Positions 27,118-36,773 of a stretch of 64,000 nucleotides of DNA are shown here, piece after piece. Below the pieces are notes generated by a model, which worked only from the letters and a program-made list of their open reading frames with translations, was not told where the DNA came from and searched no databases. Numbering within the stretch: position 1 is the first letter of the stretch; each line of letters opens with the position of its first letter. Origin of the DNA: Halomonas sp. TD01 (GTDB lineage Bacteria; Pseudomonadota; Gammaproteobacteria; Pseudomonadales; Halomonadaceae). The stretch lies in assembly GCF_923868895.1 (NCBI RefSeq), contig NZ_OV350343.1:868001-932000 (forward strand), given 5' to 3'. Both the position numbers and the translations under genes were made by a program.

Positions 27118-27753
27118 TTATGACTGACACCCTATCCACTCAACAAAGGTGGTTTCTCCCAGCGCATGGCGCTCATGGCGCAGGCGGCTCATCGCAGCGT
27201 AGGGCAAGTCCATCACTAAGCCGTTACTAAGCGGCTGCTCCAACACTTGGCGCAGCAGCGCATTGCAGACAAATAGATGCGCCACCACCAACACGTGCTT
27301 ACCGGGCGGATTGGCCAGTAGCCGCTGCCAGGATTCGCTAACCCGCGCATCCAGCGCTGACAGCGTTTCTCCTTCTGGAGGCGCGGCTTGGCAGGGGTTG
27401 AACCAAAACGCACTCATTTGCTCACTGCCCTCATCAGCAAATACCTGGGCATGGGTTTTGCCTTCCCAACGCCCCAGATGAAGTTCAGCCAAGTCGTCAT
27501 CAATTTCAACAGGCACATCAAACTCCTCGCCTAGCCACAGCGCAAATTCGCGGCATCGAAGCAGAGGTGAACTGACAATAGCATCGTAGGGTGGTCTTCC
27601 ATCCATAGTGTGACGCATGACAGCGTCACTCACTTGTTTCCAGCCCGTTTCACTAAGCGGATGGTCGGTGCTGCCACGTAACATGCGCCCGCCTACTGGC
27701 TCACCATGGCGCATAATATCGATAGTGGTGATATCTGCATTTGGAAAACGCAT
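27118..27753 (-). CDS. Histidine phosphatase family protein (CobC/PGM-like)
   Basis: 211 residues. The phosphohistidine motif is DIMRHGEP (residues 12-19), and the second conserved His is in VLVVAHLFVCNALL. The overall layout is that of CobC (alpha-ribazole phosphatase)/phosphoglycerate-mutase-like enzymes. It is the last gene of the phnD-C-E-E cluster, 24 bp after the permease, so a phosphate-ester or phosphonate-linked substrate is more likely than cobalamin synthesis. GAGGAA before the ATG. Confidence 0.85.
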   Translation of the reverse strand: MRFPNADITTIDIMRHGEPVGGRMLRGSTDHPLSETGWKQVSDAVMRHTMDGRPPYDAIVSSPLLRCREFALWLGEEFDVPVEIDDDLAELHLGRWEGKTHAQVFADEGSEQMSAFWFNPCQAAPPEGETLSALDARVSESWQRLLANPPGKHVLVVAHLFVCNALLRQVLEQPLSNGLVMDLPYAAMSRLRHERHALGETTFVEWIGCQS

Positions 27754-27777
27754 GTTTTCTGTTCCTCGACAGGCTGA

Positions 27778-28593
27778 CTAGATGATCGCATGGCGCACGC
27801 GAGCAGAAACCCACTCGGATACCAGCACCGTGGCAAAAATCATCAAAAAGATAACACTAACCTGGTTCCAAGCGAGGCTGTTAATTGAAGCATTGAGCTG
27901 CAAGCCAATACCACCAGCGCCCACTAAGCCCAGCACCGTCGATTCACGAATGTTGATGTCCCAGCGATATACGCTGATACCCGCAAAAGCAGGCATGACC
28001 TGAGGCAGCACACCATAGTTCATCACCTGCAGGCGGCTGGCGCCGGTGGCACTAATCGCTTCAACGGGCGTTGGATGAATCTCTTCAATGGCTTCATAAA
28101 GCAGCTTGCCCACAAAGCCAATGGAACGCAGCGCAATGGCAATAATGCCTGCCAAGACGCCAGGGCCAAGAATGGTGACCAGCAGCATGGCCCAAATCAG
28201 CGAGTTGATAGAGCGCGATGAGACGATAATGGTGAGAGCCAGGCTACGTATCAGCGGGTGTGGCGTTGTGTTACGCGCTGCTAAAAACGCCACAGGGAAC
28301 GCCATAACAATGCCCAGTGCCGTGCCTAATGTGGCAATGTTCAGGGTGTCCCACATAGGTTTCCACAGCACGTTAGCGTACTCCCAACGTGGCGGCATCA
28401 TACGGCTAATTAAGTCACTGCCCTGGCGGCCAGCATCTTCAACAAACACCCACATGGTGTTGTCAGAAATCGCTTTCCAGCACAGCAGAAACAGGCTGAC
28501 ACCTAACAGCCAGGCAGCGAACTGCAGCCACTGGGCTCGGGTGGTGCGCCGCTGCCAAAGTGGCGCCCCTTGGGGAGATGTTGAAACAGGCAT
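27778..28593 (-). CDS. phnE: Phosphonate-type ABC transporter permease (PhnE, second copy)
   Basis: 271-residue inner-membrane permease with about 6 TM segments and the BPD coupling motif EAISATGASRLQVMNYGVLPQ. The start at MPVSTS has AGAGGAA upstream; the frame extends 24 codons further but without a site. It is paired with a second PhnE just upstream (31-bp gap), as in PhnDCE1E2 systems, giving a heterodimeric channel. Confidence 0.93.
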   Translation of the reverse strand: MPVSTSPQGAPLWQRRTTRAQWLQFAAWLLGVSLFLLCWKAISDNTMWVFVEDAGRQGSDLISRMMPPRWEYANVLWKPMWDTLNIATLGTALGIVMAFPVAFLAARNTTPHPLIRSLALTIIVSSRSINSLIWAMLLVTILGPGVLAGIIAIALRSIGFVGKLLYEAIEEIHPTPVEAISATGASRLQVMNYGVLPQVMPAFAGISVYRWDINIRESTVLGLVGAGGIGLQLNASINSLAWNQVSVIFLMIFATVLVSEWVSARVRHAII

Positions 28594-28624
28594 AACGTTT
28601 CCTCTTATGACAAGCAGCGCGCCG

Positions 28625-29452
28625 TTACTGTGTCCAGCGGCGAACGTAGCTGGAGGCATACTCACTCATCAGTACAATAGCGATGATAATCAGAAGGATG
28701 GCAGCAGATGTGCCGTACTCGTAGCGGCTCAATGAGGTGTTCAGGGTGGCACCGATACCCCCCGCTCCAACAATGCCAATCACCGACGACTCACGGAAAT
28801 TGATATCCAGCCGGTACATCGAAAGGCCAATTAAGCGCGGCATCACCTGAGGCTGAATGGCATGGTTCATGGTTTGCCACCAGCTCGCCCCAGTGGCGCG
28901 TACGGCCTCCACCTGTCGCCAGTCGAGATCTTCAATATCTTCTGCCAGCAGTTTGGCCATAAAGCCAATGGTGGCAAACGCCAGGGTCAGCATGCCAGCA
29001 AACGGTCCAAAGCCGAACATCACTACAAACAGAATGGCGATGATAATTTCCTGGAAGGTACGCGAAACGGCAATAATCGCGCGGCAAACGGCATAAATCG
29101 GTAATGGCGAGATATTGCGCGCCGCCCCCAGCCCCACCGGAATTGCCAGCAACACGCCAATCACTGTAGAGGTTAACGTCATGGTCAGACTTTCCAGCAG
29201 ACCCGCGACAATATCGCTCTGGCGGCTAACGAAGTCCGGCTGTAGAAACGCGCCAAGAAAATTGAGTGCACGTCCGGCACCTTCAGCGACGCGAGCCCAG
29301 TTCACTTCCACAGAAGCGAGTGCAAGTACCAGATAAACAATCGCGCCTACCACCAACCCCCAGCGCACTCGCGGGTTATCAATCAATGGTAAGCGCCGCC
29401 AGTGGCCTTCACGCGCAGCCTGTTGGCGCGCCAGCGAATTGGTACTGCTCAT
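28625..29452 (-). CDS. phnE: Phosphonate-type ABC transporter permease (PhnE, first copy)
   Basis: 275 residues with a cytoplasmic N-terminus and about 6 TM helices. Coupling motif: [24 protein letters not shown]. It resembles the second permease ([21 protein letters not shown] versus NIRESTVLGLVGAGGIGLQLN), indicating an old duplication. ATGA overlap with phnC upstream, so it is translationally coupled. Confidence 0.93.
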   Translation of the reverse strand: MSSTNSLARQQAAREGHWRRLPLIDNPRVRWGLVVGAIVYLVLALASVEVNWARVAEGAGRALNFLGAFLQPDFVSRQSDIVAGLLESLTMTLTSTVIGVLLAIPVGLGAARNISPLPIYAVCRAIIAVSRTFQEIIIAILFVVMFGFGPFAGMLTLAFATIGFMAKLLAEDIEDLDWRQVEAVRATGASWWQTMNHAIQPQVMPRLIGLSMYRLDINFRESSVIGIVGAGGIGATLNTSLSRYEYGTSAAILLIIIAIVLMSEYASSYVRRWTQ

Positions 29453-30330
29453 CGCGCGCCCCCACTCGCCAGGCTTGCTAACGGACGCAGGTCACGGCCA
29501 GCATGAGAGCGATGTACTTCGCTCTCTTTCGCTTTCATTTGCGCTTTATCTTCAGTTTCATCATCTTCGGCGGGTTCTGGGGTGGTATCCCAATCCTCTT
29601 CACCATAGATGGTGGTGAGAATCTCACCGGTTAGCTCGCTAGGCTGTCCGTCAAATACGATTTCACCAGCTCGCAACCCGACAATACGGTCAGCAAACTG
29701 CTTCGCCAACGCGACATCGTGAATGTTGATAATCGCGGCCAGCTCACGCTCGGCACATAGCTCACGAATCAGCCGCATGATCTGCCGCGATGTTTTCGGG
29801 TCGAGGCTGGCAGTGGGTTCGTCGACCAGCAGTAGCTTAGGGCTTTGCAACAACGCACGGGCAATACCAACCCGCTGGCGCTGCCCACCGGAAAGCGCAT
29901 CGGCACGCTTATCAATGGCATGGGGCAAGCCAACCCGTTCCAGCAAGCGAAAGGCTTCAGCCACGGCTTCTTGTGGGTAACGGCGCAAGAAACTACGCCA
30001 AAACCCCACATAACCCAGCTGGCCAGAAAGCACGTTCTCCATCACAGTTAATCGATCAACTAGCGCATACTCCTGAAAAATCATACCCATGGAGCGGCGT
30101 GCATGGCGCAGACGATTGCCCGAAAGTTTGGTCAGTTCTACATCTTCCAGGCGAATGCTGCCTTGGGTGGGTTCTACCAAACGGTTCACGCAACGAATCA
30201 GCGTGCTTTTCCCTGCACCGGATGGCCCGATCAGCGCCATCACTTGTCCTTTGGGTAGCGTCAGTTGAATATCGGTTAGCGCACGATCCCCAGTTGGGTA
30301 ACGTTTGCCAACACCGGTAAGAGTCAACAT
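29449..30330 (-). CDS. phnC: Phosphonate-type ABC transporter ATP-binding protein (PhnC)
   Basis: 293 residues. Walker [10 protein letters not shown] (near 36-44), Q-loop [11 protein letters not shown], signature [15 protein letters not shown], Walker [13 protein letters not shown] and H-loop NIHDVALA are all intact. A charged, low-complexity C-terminal extension after about residue 245 ([18 protein letters not shown]) is longer than in standard PhnC. It energises import through the two PhnE permeases. Confidence 0.95.
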   Translation of the reverse strand: MLTLTGVGKRYPTGDRALTDIQLTLPKGQVMALIGPSGAGKSTLIRCVNRLVEPTQGSIRLEDVELTKLSGNRLRHARRSMGMIFQEYALVDRLTVMENVLSGQLGYVGFWRSFLRRYPQEAVAEAFRLLERVGLPHAIDKRADALSGGQRQRVGIARALLQSPKLLLVDEPTASLDPKTSRQIMRLIRELCAERELAAIINIHDVALAKQFADRIVGLRAGEIVFDGQPSELTGEILTTIYGEEDWDTTPEPAEDDETEDKAQMKAKESEVHRSHAGRDLRPLASLASGGAR

Positions 30331-30421
30331 GAGAGTGCCTCATTTACGAATATTCGGGTACATAGCAATACGGCCAGAAAGTTGCCTTCCTGGCCGATAG
30401 GATTTCAAAACTGCCAGCGTA

Positions 30422-31387
30422 TTAATCGCAGTCGTAGGTCACACCATTGGCATCGGCGATGGTGCGAATGACCGACCAGTTTTCCTGGTAGGTAATCGGG
30501 ATAAACTGCGCTTCGCCGGAATTAGTAAACTCGGCTTCAAGAGCGGTGCCTTCCCAGTCATAGCTGAAGAAAGCATCTTGAATTTTCTCGGCTAGCTCAG
30601 GATTCAAATTATTGGCCAGCCCATAGGCGGTGGTGGGAAACGTTTCTGAGGTGTAGATAATCTCGTAATCACCTTCGTTAACAACGCCACGAGAAATCAT
30701 CCGCGTACCAACAGAGTTGGCAATGGCAGCGGCTTCGTAGTCTTTGTTCACCACCCCTAAAATGGAGTTGTCGTGGGAACCGGAGAACGCGGTTTCGAAA
30801 TCCTCGCCTGCTTCTAGCCCGTATTCGGAACGCAGCAGCGCTGAGGGGGCACGGAAGCCAGAGTTAGACGTTTCAGAGGTAAACGCCATCTGGCGCCCTT
30901 CCAAATCTTCAACCGATTCAATGCCGCTGCCAGGATAAGTGATGATCTCCATCTCATAGCCAAAGCTGCCATCTTCAGCGGCCATCATGGCAAAGGGGCG
31001 GAAACCACCACAGTTAACGGCAACCGGTACGCCGCCCGTATTAAAGCCAGCCACATGCAGGCGACCTGCACGCAGTGCTTCCTGCTGGGCCGCGTTTGAC
31101 TGAACTGGGAAGAACTGCACCCGCTTGCCGGTGGCATCGCTTAGGTGTTCGAGAAAATCAGCCCAAACATCGGCGTATACGGCGGGGTCTTCAACCGGCG
31201 TGTAAGCAAAGACCAAGGTGTCCGGGTCGACCCATTGGGACTCGTCGCTGGGCACGTCGGCAACCATGTCGCCGTCATTATCAACATAGCGCGAAGAGAG
31301 ATCAGCAGAGGCGCTAACAGCTGCCAGCGCAAACGTGCTAACCACAGCAGCGCTAATCAACGTACGTGTAAGAGTCAGTGGTTGCAT
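30422..31387 (-). CDS. phnD: Phosphonate-type ABC transporter substrate-binding protein (PhnD)
   Basis: 321-residue periplasmic receptor. Signal peptide to about ASA (residue 28). The PhnD-type core shows TLVFAYTPVEDPAVYADVWADFLEHLS, then GRLHVAGFNTGGVPVAVNCGG, and the motif AFTSETSNSGFRAPSALL typical of the phosphonate/phosphite binding family. First gene of the operon, 91 bp before phnC. Two tandem Pho boxes lie 70-115 bp upstream. The actual ligand (phosphonate, phosphite, phosphate ester) is unknown; no C-P lyase or phosphonatase gene is in the window. Confidence 0.93.
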   Translation of the reverse strand: MQPLTLTRTLISAAVVSTFALAAVSASADLSSRYVDNDGDMVADVPSDESQWVDPDTLVFAYTPVEDPAVYADVWADFLEHLSDATGKRVQFFPVQSNAAQQEALRAGRLHVAGFNTGGVPVAVNCGGFRPFAMMAAEDGSFGYEMEIITYPGSGIESVEDLEGRQMAFTSETSNSGFRAPSALLRSEYGLEAGEDFETAFSGSHDNSILGVVNKDYEAAAIANSVGTRMISRGVVNEGDYEIIYTSETFPTTAYGLANNLNPELAEKIQDAFFSYDWEGTALEAEFTNSGEAQFIPITYQENWSVIRTIADANGVTYDCD

Positions 31388-31459
31388 ACATCACCTAAGC
31401 GGGTTGTTTAACAATGCCGCTATGGTGATGCCCAACCATGACAGCGAAGGGACACTAAA

Positions 31460-31499
31460 ATGACAAGGCGATGACCTCTCGGTGACAGCTCAGTGACAG
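31460..31499 (-). promoter_or_regulatory. Two tandem PhoB (Pho) boxes upstream of phnD
   Basis: Read on the minus strand there are four 7-base repeats with exactly 11-bp period: CTGTCAC, CTGTCAC, AGGTCAT, TTGTCAT (starting at 31499, 31488, 31477 and 31466). Adjacent pairs make two Pho boxes as bound by phosphorylated PhoB. This predicts induction of the transporter under phosphate starvation. Confidence 0.85.
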
Positions 31500-31545
31500 C
31501 CCTGTGGTTGAAGACTGAACGATTGAAGACTTAGCGATTGAAGAT

Positions 31546-33312
31546 TCAGTGTCGTTTATTCCCTGCCGGCTCCACACAGCATCCTCGGCGCTCTACGAAT
31601 AAACTGTTACCCGCTATTTTTTTTGCTTGGTGCTTTAACTCGGAAAGTTGGGCGGCAATGTCCAGTGCTTTGCAGCTGGCGGTATCTGTGACAGGCTTAA
31701 CGGCAATAGACACGCTCACAAAGGGAATAAACGTGACCGCACCCTGGCGGTTTTCTATATGAATCCCCCCCTGCTTACGATCCGCATTTTCATAAAATCC
31801 AGGCGCCATCACTCCAAAAGAGTGCAATATTTGCTGGCAAACACTCTCCCACTGTTCAAGGGGAAGCAGCATCATAAAGTCATCACCGCCAATATGGCCG
31901 ATAAACCCGCCAGCGCTTTCTACCTGTGCCTGAAGCAGCCGTGACAAGGAAATAATCACGTGGTCGCCGCGTGCATAGCCATAAGCATCGTTAAACGCTT
32001 TGAAATTATCTAAATCGACGTAGGCGGCCGCGAACCCTTCGCGCTGATCAAGATAAGTGACCAGCGTTTCGTTTATCAGAATATTACCCGGCAAACCGGT
32101 GAGAGGATTGGCATGACGGGCCTGACGCACCTGAATGGCAGTAATTTCGCGCAACAGATCCACAATAGTCCCCATTCCCAGATAGCGACCGTGACTATCC
32201 ACAATCACGAAATCTTCTTGCTCGATATCGCGGCTATCGGTTAACTGCTGGCTCAGCGCTTCAAGAGACAAATCTGCTTCGGCCACTAGCATTTTAGGGT
32301 CCGCTATCTCCAACACGCGACGCTTTGCATATAACGCGTGGCTGTAGGGGTTAGTAAATAGAGTTAAAAACGCATTGCGGCGAACCACGGCTATTGGCAC
32401 GCCATCTTCTACCACCGCGACGCAACGTAGATTTGTCACTTCACGAAATCGTTCAGCAAGCTCTGGAACAGAGCACGCCGGTGTGATGGCGCTGATGGGA
32501 CGTAAAATAGAGTGGGCAGTGCGCCCCGCTGGGCTTTTCAGCTGTGTCGTGGCAGGCAACAGCATATGTAGCTGCAAGGGTGGGTGAAGGCTTGGTCGTG
32601 CAAAGTAAAACCCCTGTAGCAGCGCCAGCCCTCGGTCTAGCTCCCACAGGCAAAGATGCTCAGCGGCGGTCTCAACCCCCTCAGCAATCAGTTGGCAGTC
32701 TAAGCTGCGCGCCACATCTAAAATCGAGCGTAAGAACTCACGTTTAGCCGGCTCTTGATCAATGCCCGAAATAAAGTGGCGATCTAGTTTGACGAAATCA
32801 GGACGTAGTTCAGACCAATGCCGCAAGCTGGAATGGCCAGCTCCTAAATCATCCAACGCTACTTGAAAGCCCATGTCTCGATAGTGGGCCACTGCCTGAC
32901 GCATCAGGTCATAATCGTGAATTGGCACATGTTCAGTGAGCTCAATCACCACCCGTTCAGCAGGCAGGCCGCTCTCTTGAATAAAACTCAGCGTTAAGCC
33001 TTCACGGAAGTCACGTTCAACAATCGTCAGCGGCATTACGTTCAGAAACAGCAACCCAGGCAATTCCAGTTCTGCAAAACGACGAATCGCTAATCGTCGA
33101 CACAGTAAATCCAGTTCGACTAACAACCCCGCCTGAGTGGCCACATCAAACAGGCGTAATGGCGAGTGCAGCGGCGATGTTTTCGGGCCACGAATAAGAG
33201 CTTCATAGCCATAAATAGCCTGCTGATTAGCGTCCACAATGGGCTGAAACAACACATGTAGCTCTTCTGTTGCGATAATCTGGTTCAACCACTGCGCTTC
33301 TTGTGCGGTCAT
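31546..33312 (-). CDS. EAL - CBS pair - GGDEF cyclic-di-GMP protein
   Basis: 588 residues, soluble. The EAL domain is N-terminal (about 15-255) with intact GYEALIRGP, IELTEH, DDLGAGHSSL and KLDRHFI. A CBS-type pair covers about 270-395, and a C-terminal GGDEF domain (405-565) has GGDDF in place of GGDEF. The EAL part looks catalytically competent; the cyclase part may be weak or regulatory. CBS domains often sense nucleotides. It lies upstream of the phn operon on the same strand, but the Pho boxes separate them. Confidence 0.88.
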   Translation of the reverse strand: MTAQEAQWLNQIIATEELHVLFQPIVDANQQAIYGYEALIRGPKTSPLHSPLRLFDVATQAGLLVELDLLCRRLAIRRFAELELPGLLFLNVMPLTIVERDFREGLTLSFIQESGLPAERVVIELTEHVPIHDYDLMRQAVAHYRDMGFQVALDDLGAGHSSLRHWSELRPDFVKLDRHFISGIDQEPAKREFLRSILDVARSLDCQLIAEGVETAAEHLCLWELDRGLALLQGFYFARPSLHPPLQLHMLLPATTQLKSPAGRTAHSILRPISAITPACSVPELAERFREVTNLRCVAVVEDGVPIAVVRRNAFLTLFTNPYSHALYAKRRVLEIADPKMLVAEADLSLEALSQQLTDSRDIEQEDFVIVDSHGRYLGMGTIVDLLREITAIQVRQARHANPLTGLPGNILINETLVTYLDQREGFAAAYVDLDNFKAFNDAYGYARGDHVIISLSRLLQAQVESAGGFIGHIGGDDFMMLLPLEQWESVCQQILHSFGVMAPGFYENADRKQGGIHIENRQGAVTFIPFVSVSIAVKPVTDTASCKALDIAAQLSELKHQAKKIAGNSLFVERRGCCVEPAGNKRH

Positions 33313-33455
33313 ATAACTGCTGCCCTATCAAACATCGCCTGTGCCTTTGATTTTAAAGCTCTATCTGATTTTAAAGCCCCATCAGAAAAGTACTCGGGCA
33401 GCAATCGTGCGACATTTTCATGTCGCTTGTATGACAGTACAACCGAAACAACCTA

Positions 33456-35399
33456 CTAAGAACGCGGGAGATCTGGTGGTGGAAACACCACATCGCCTCC
33501 ATCGACATCTAGCTGGCGAATGTCCGTTGGGCGGCCCTGCTCATCCAGGCTTACTAGCCCAATCCCACTTGCATTCCATAGCCGCTCACCGGCGCTAGCC
33601 CGATCTGGGTCGCGCGGGTGAATGCTCAGCTTACGGCGCTTGGTGAACCAGTTAAGTGGTGATAACGGCGCATAGAGCCAACGGTTTAAGCGGTCAAAGG
33701 TATTCAGCAGCTGTTTGGGAAACGTATTTTTGATCCCACTGGAGGTAATTTGCCAAAGGTGCGGCGACTCTTTTTGACGGCGAACAACAATATCGTAGGC
33801 AAACGAGTAGTGAACATCGCCTGATAAAATCACGAAGTTACCCGGCGTTTTCGAGTGCCGCCAAATATGCAGCAGCACGTTAGCGGCTCCCCGGTGCGCC
33901 ATCCAGTTTTCAGCGTCCACCACCAACGGCTTACCCGCCAGGGTAAATAGCTTTTGAATGATCTCTATCAGCTTGACCCCGAACATCGGGGCTGGGGAAA
34001 CGATAACCGCGCTTTTGGTACCCAGTAGCGCCTGCTGCATTTCCATCAGCGCTTCCCAGTCCATTAAGCCCGAAGGGCGGTTGGGGCTACGTTCGCTACG
34101 CCAACGGCGGGTGCGTGTATCCAGCACGATTAAAGCAGGCGTACCTGGCACTTGGTACTCCCAGCCCTGAAAACGCAGTAGTTGTTCGATAAAACTATCC
34201 TGGGCGCTAGCGTTAAGCGGGCTATCTCTTTCAAATAGCGTCGAGGCTTGAAGCAGCAACGGATTGAGCTTATCCGGGGCGTTGCCCCATCCCTGGCATA
34301 GTAAATAGGCCACTAACGCATTACCGATAATTCGCTTTGAAAACGGATGGCCGTAGGCACAGCGCTCCCAGTCTGCGGTCAAGTTCCAGTCGTCGGTGAC
34401 ATCGTGGTCATCAAAGATCATCAGGCTGGGAACGTGAGCCATTAGCCGTGCGCACTGGGGCAGCCCAGCAACAAAGTCATCAATCACCGCCTGCTCTTGC
34501 TGGTAAGCATCGGTTTCTTTATTACCCTGAACAGGTGGTTCAACGGCAATGAGTTGCCAGGGCGTTGGAGACCATACCAAGCAGTACATGGCGAGCATTT
34601 CCGACAGCGTCACTAAGTGGTTCTGCGCATTTGCAGAGGTAAACACAGGTTTTTTAACGCCGCCAAAAAAACGTTCACGCAGCGCAGCATTGCTGGTCAC
34701 ATCCGGTAGCAGCGCTTCACGGTGATAATAGCTTTCAGGGGCGGCGTAAAGCGCTTGACTGTCATCTACCGTGGCACCTTCCAACTTTTCATCCACCAAT
34801 CCCAAACGCTCAATCAGTGCGTGTACGGCGCGCAGCATCGGGCCGGCAACGTCATCAACGTAGACCTGGTCTCCAGTCATCAGCAGCCAGGCTGGCCACT
34901 CTTCGGGGGTTGATTGGCGCTCGGCTAACCACATATCTGCCCGCACCAAGCCATCGGCACTGTCATGATGGGGCTTACGGCACGAACCGTGCATTAGCCG
35001 GTGATGCCGAGAGGCCAGCACAAAACCTGGGTACATCTCGTCTTCATGGCATAACCAGGGCGCCCAATCCGGCAGGCGTTGCCATTCGCCCCAGGTACAC
35101 TGAACCCGCAAATCGTAGGCAATTCGCACATCGGTGGGCAGCGCGGTCGGTAAGCTAAGGTCAATAAAATGGATATAGGCGTGTTGGCCAATCGCCACAC
35201 ATTGATGCGACTTATCCAGTGGATGCGTCTGGACTTCCATTTGCTCAGGGTGAAGCACCAGTTGCATTGTTAGCGGCCGGGTCGCGACTAGCCACAGAAC
35301 TAGGCGCGAAGGCGAAAGGCGGCGCAGCAGAGGCCCCACCAGTACGTCCGGCAATGTCTTGGCGATTTGCGTCATGTCACCGTCTCTTTGTTGGGTCAT
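33456..35399 (-). CDS. PhoD-like metallophosphatase (alkaline phosphatase D family)
   Basis: 647 residues. Metal-site motifs of the PhoD/calcineurin-like fold are visible: LLMTGDQVYVDD (about 170-180), MIFDDHDVTDDWN (about 310-322) and FVILSGDVHYSF (near 520). The N-terminal beta-rich domain (about 20-150) resembles the PhoD N-terminal region. No signal peptide, so unlike classical PhoD it seems cytoplasmic. Its start lies 9 bp after the histidine-kinase stop codon, so it belongs to the PepSY-regulator-kinase operon. Phosphodiesterase activity is inferred from the family. Confidence 0.85.
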   Translation of the reverse strand: MTQQRDGDMTQIAKTLPDVLVGPLLRRLSPSRLVLWLVATRPLTMQLVLHPEQMEVQTHPLDKSHQCVAIGQHAYIHFIDLSLPTALPTDVRIAYDLRVQCTWGEWQRLPDWAPWLCHEDEMYPGFVLASRHHRLMHGSCRKPHHDSADGLVRADMWLAERQSTPEEWPAWLLMTGDQVYVDDVAGPMLRAVHALIERLGLVDEKLEGATVDDSQALYAAPESYYHREALLPDVTSNAALRERFFGGVKKPVFTSANAQNHLVTLSEMLAMYCLVWSPTPWQLIAVEPPVQGNKETDAYQQEQAVIDDFVAGLPQCARLMAHVPSLMIFDDHDVTDDWNLTADWERCAYGHPFSKRIIGNALVAYLLCQGWGNAPDKLNPLLLQASTLFERDSPLNASAQDSFIEQLLRFQGWEYQVPGTPALIVLDTRTRRWRSERSPNRPSGLMDWEALMEMQQALLGTKSAVIVSPAPMFGVKLIEIIQKLFTLAGKPLVVDAENWMAHRGAANVLLHIWRHSKTPGNFVILSGDVHYSFAYDIVVRRQKESPHLWQITSSGIKNTFPKQLLNTFDRLNRWLYAPLSPLNWFTKRRKLSIHPRDPDRASAGERLWNASGIGLVSLDEQGRPTDIRQLDVDGGDVVFPPPDLPRS

Positions 35400-35408
35400 G
35401 CATTGTGA

Positions 35409-36773
35409 CTATCCAGCAACCACAGGCAGCTCAACAATCACTTCTAATCCACCCGCCTGGGCACGCTGCAGGTGCATATGGCCCTGATAAAGCGCGACAA
35501 GATCCGTCACGATGGCTAAACCAAGCCCACTCCCAGAACGCTGTTCATCTAGACGCTTTCCTCGCTGCACGGCGGCTTGGCACTCCTGTGCAGACATACC
35601 TGGGCCATCATCGCTCACTCGCAGCAACAGCCTTTGGCCATCGGCTTGCAAGCTAATGTTTACTTCGGCTGTCGCCCAGCGAAGTGCGTTATCCAACAGG
35701 TTGCCGACGATTTCTTGAAGATCCTGCCCATCCATATGGACTCGCGCTCGGCTGTCTACGTTTTGCTGGAGGCTAATATGACGACGCTGCGCCAGACGCG
35801 TAAGCCCAGCAATCAGCGCCGCCAGCGTATCCTGCACGGCAATGGGGGCGAAGCGAGCACCTTCGCCAGCAGCAGACGCACGCGCTAAGTGGTGGCGCAC
35901 CGCGTTGTCGATGCGCGAAAGCTCAACCTCCCAATGAGCACGGCTTTCGTCGGGCAATTGCTTAACCAGTAGCCGCATAACACTCAGCGGAGTTTTTAAC
36001 GCATGGGCAAGATTGCCTGCGGTATGGCGACTTCGCTCAATTAATCGCTGGTCACGGGCAAGCACGGCATTCATTGACTCTGCTAGCATGGCCAGTTCAT
36101 CTGGCAGACGGGTGTCGAGCTGCTCAGCCTGTCCTTGCTCAACGTCCCGGAGATTGGCATTCATGCGTCGCAGTGGTGCCAGCCCCCAGCGCACTTGCAG
36201 TGCTAGCACCCCTAACAGCAGCGCACCCAAGCCCACCAGCCCCAGCCATAATGCTTGTTGAAACTGCTGGATATCTTCTCGCAGCGCATCATCTCGGGCA
36301 GCCACGCTAACATGCAGCGGTGTTTCCAACGGGGCAAGGTAAATATCTCGCTCAACAATGCGCAACTGCTGGCCTCGCGGGCCGCTCATCGTGCGAGCCG
36401 ATACGTTTTTGTTATCGATAACCGGTAGGCGCTGATCCCACAGCGAGCGCGACGTTGTCGTAAGGTGATCATGGTCGGTAATTTGCCAATACCAACCGGA
36501 ATAAACCTGATCGAAACGCGGGTCACCCAGTGATCGATCATAACTTATCTGCTGGCCGATAGGGTCAAAGGTAACACCCGCAATGATCACATTAAGCGTT
36601 GTCTCCAAGCGTTCATCAAAGGCATGAATTGCTGACGTACGATAATGGTGGGTGAGCAGCCAACCCGCTATTGGCAACGCTAGCAACACCATTAACAGTG
36701 CTGCCAGTAGAAGACGCAACGTAATCGAACGGGTCGACCAACGCTGCGCCCAGCGGGTAATCGCTGGCCTCAT
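35409..36773 (-). CDS. PhoQ/QseC-like sensor histidine kinase
   Basis: 454 residues. TM1 (about 19-45), a periplasmic sensor of roughly 130 residues, TM2 (about 175-195), HAMP, the HisKA phosphoacceptor motif GNLAHALKTPLSVM, then the HATPase region with N-box NLLDNALRWA, G1 DDGPGM and G2 GSGLGLAIV. It overlaps the response-regulator gene by 4 bp. Ligand unknown; with PepSY proteins next door, divalent cations or envelope stress are plausible. Confidence 0.92.
   Translation of the reverse strand: MRPAITRWAQRWSTRSITLRLLLAALLMVLLALPIAGWLLTHHYRTSAIHAFDERLETTLNVIIAGVTFDPIGQQISYDRSLGDPRFDQVYSGWYWQITDHDHLTTTSRSLWDQRLPVIDNKNVSARTMSGPRGQQLRIVERDIYLAPLETPLHVSVAARDDALREDIQQFQQALWLGLVGLGALLLGVLALQVRWGLAPLRRMNANLRDVEQGQAEQLDTRLPDELAMLAESMNAVLARDQRLIERSRHTAGNLAHALKTPLSVMRLLVKQLPDESRAHWEVELSRIDNAVRHHLARASAAGEGARFAPIAVQDTLAALIAGLTRLAQRRHISLQQNVDSRARVHMDGQDLQEIVGNLLDNALRWATAEVNISLQADGQRLLLRVSDDGPGMSAQECQAAVQRGKRLDEQRSGSGLGLAIVTDLVALYQGHMHLQRAQAGGLEVIVELPVVAG

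Noticed and set aside
28106..28735. 209-residue plus-strand frame
   Set aside because: Opposite-strand shadow of the two phnE permease genes.
31509..31548. Short tandem TGAAGA-type repeats before the EAL gene stop
   Set aside because: Three imperfect copies of a low-complexity 6-mer, with no consistent spacing or function.
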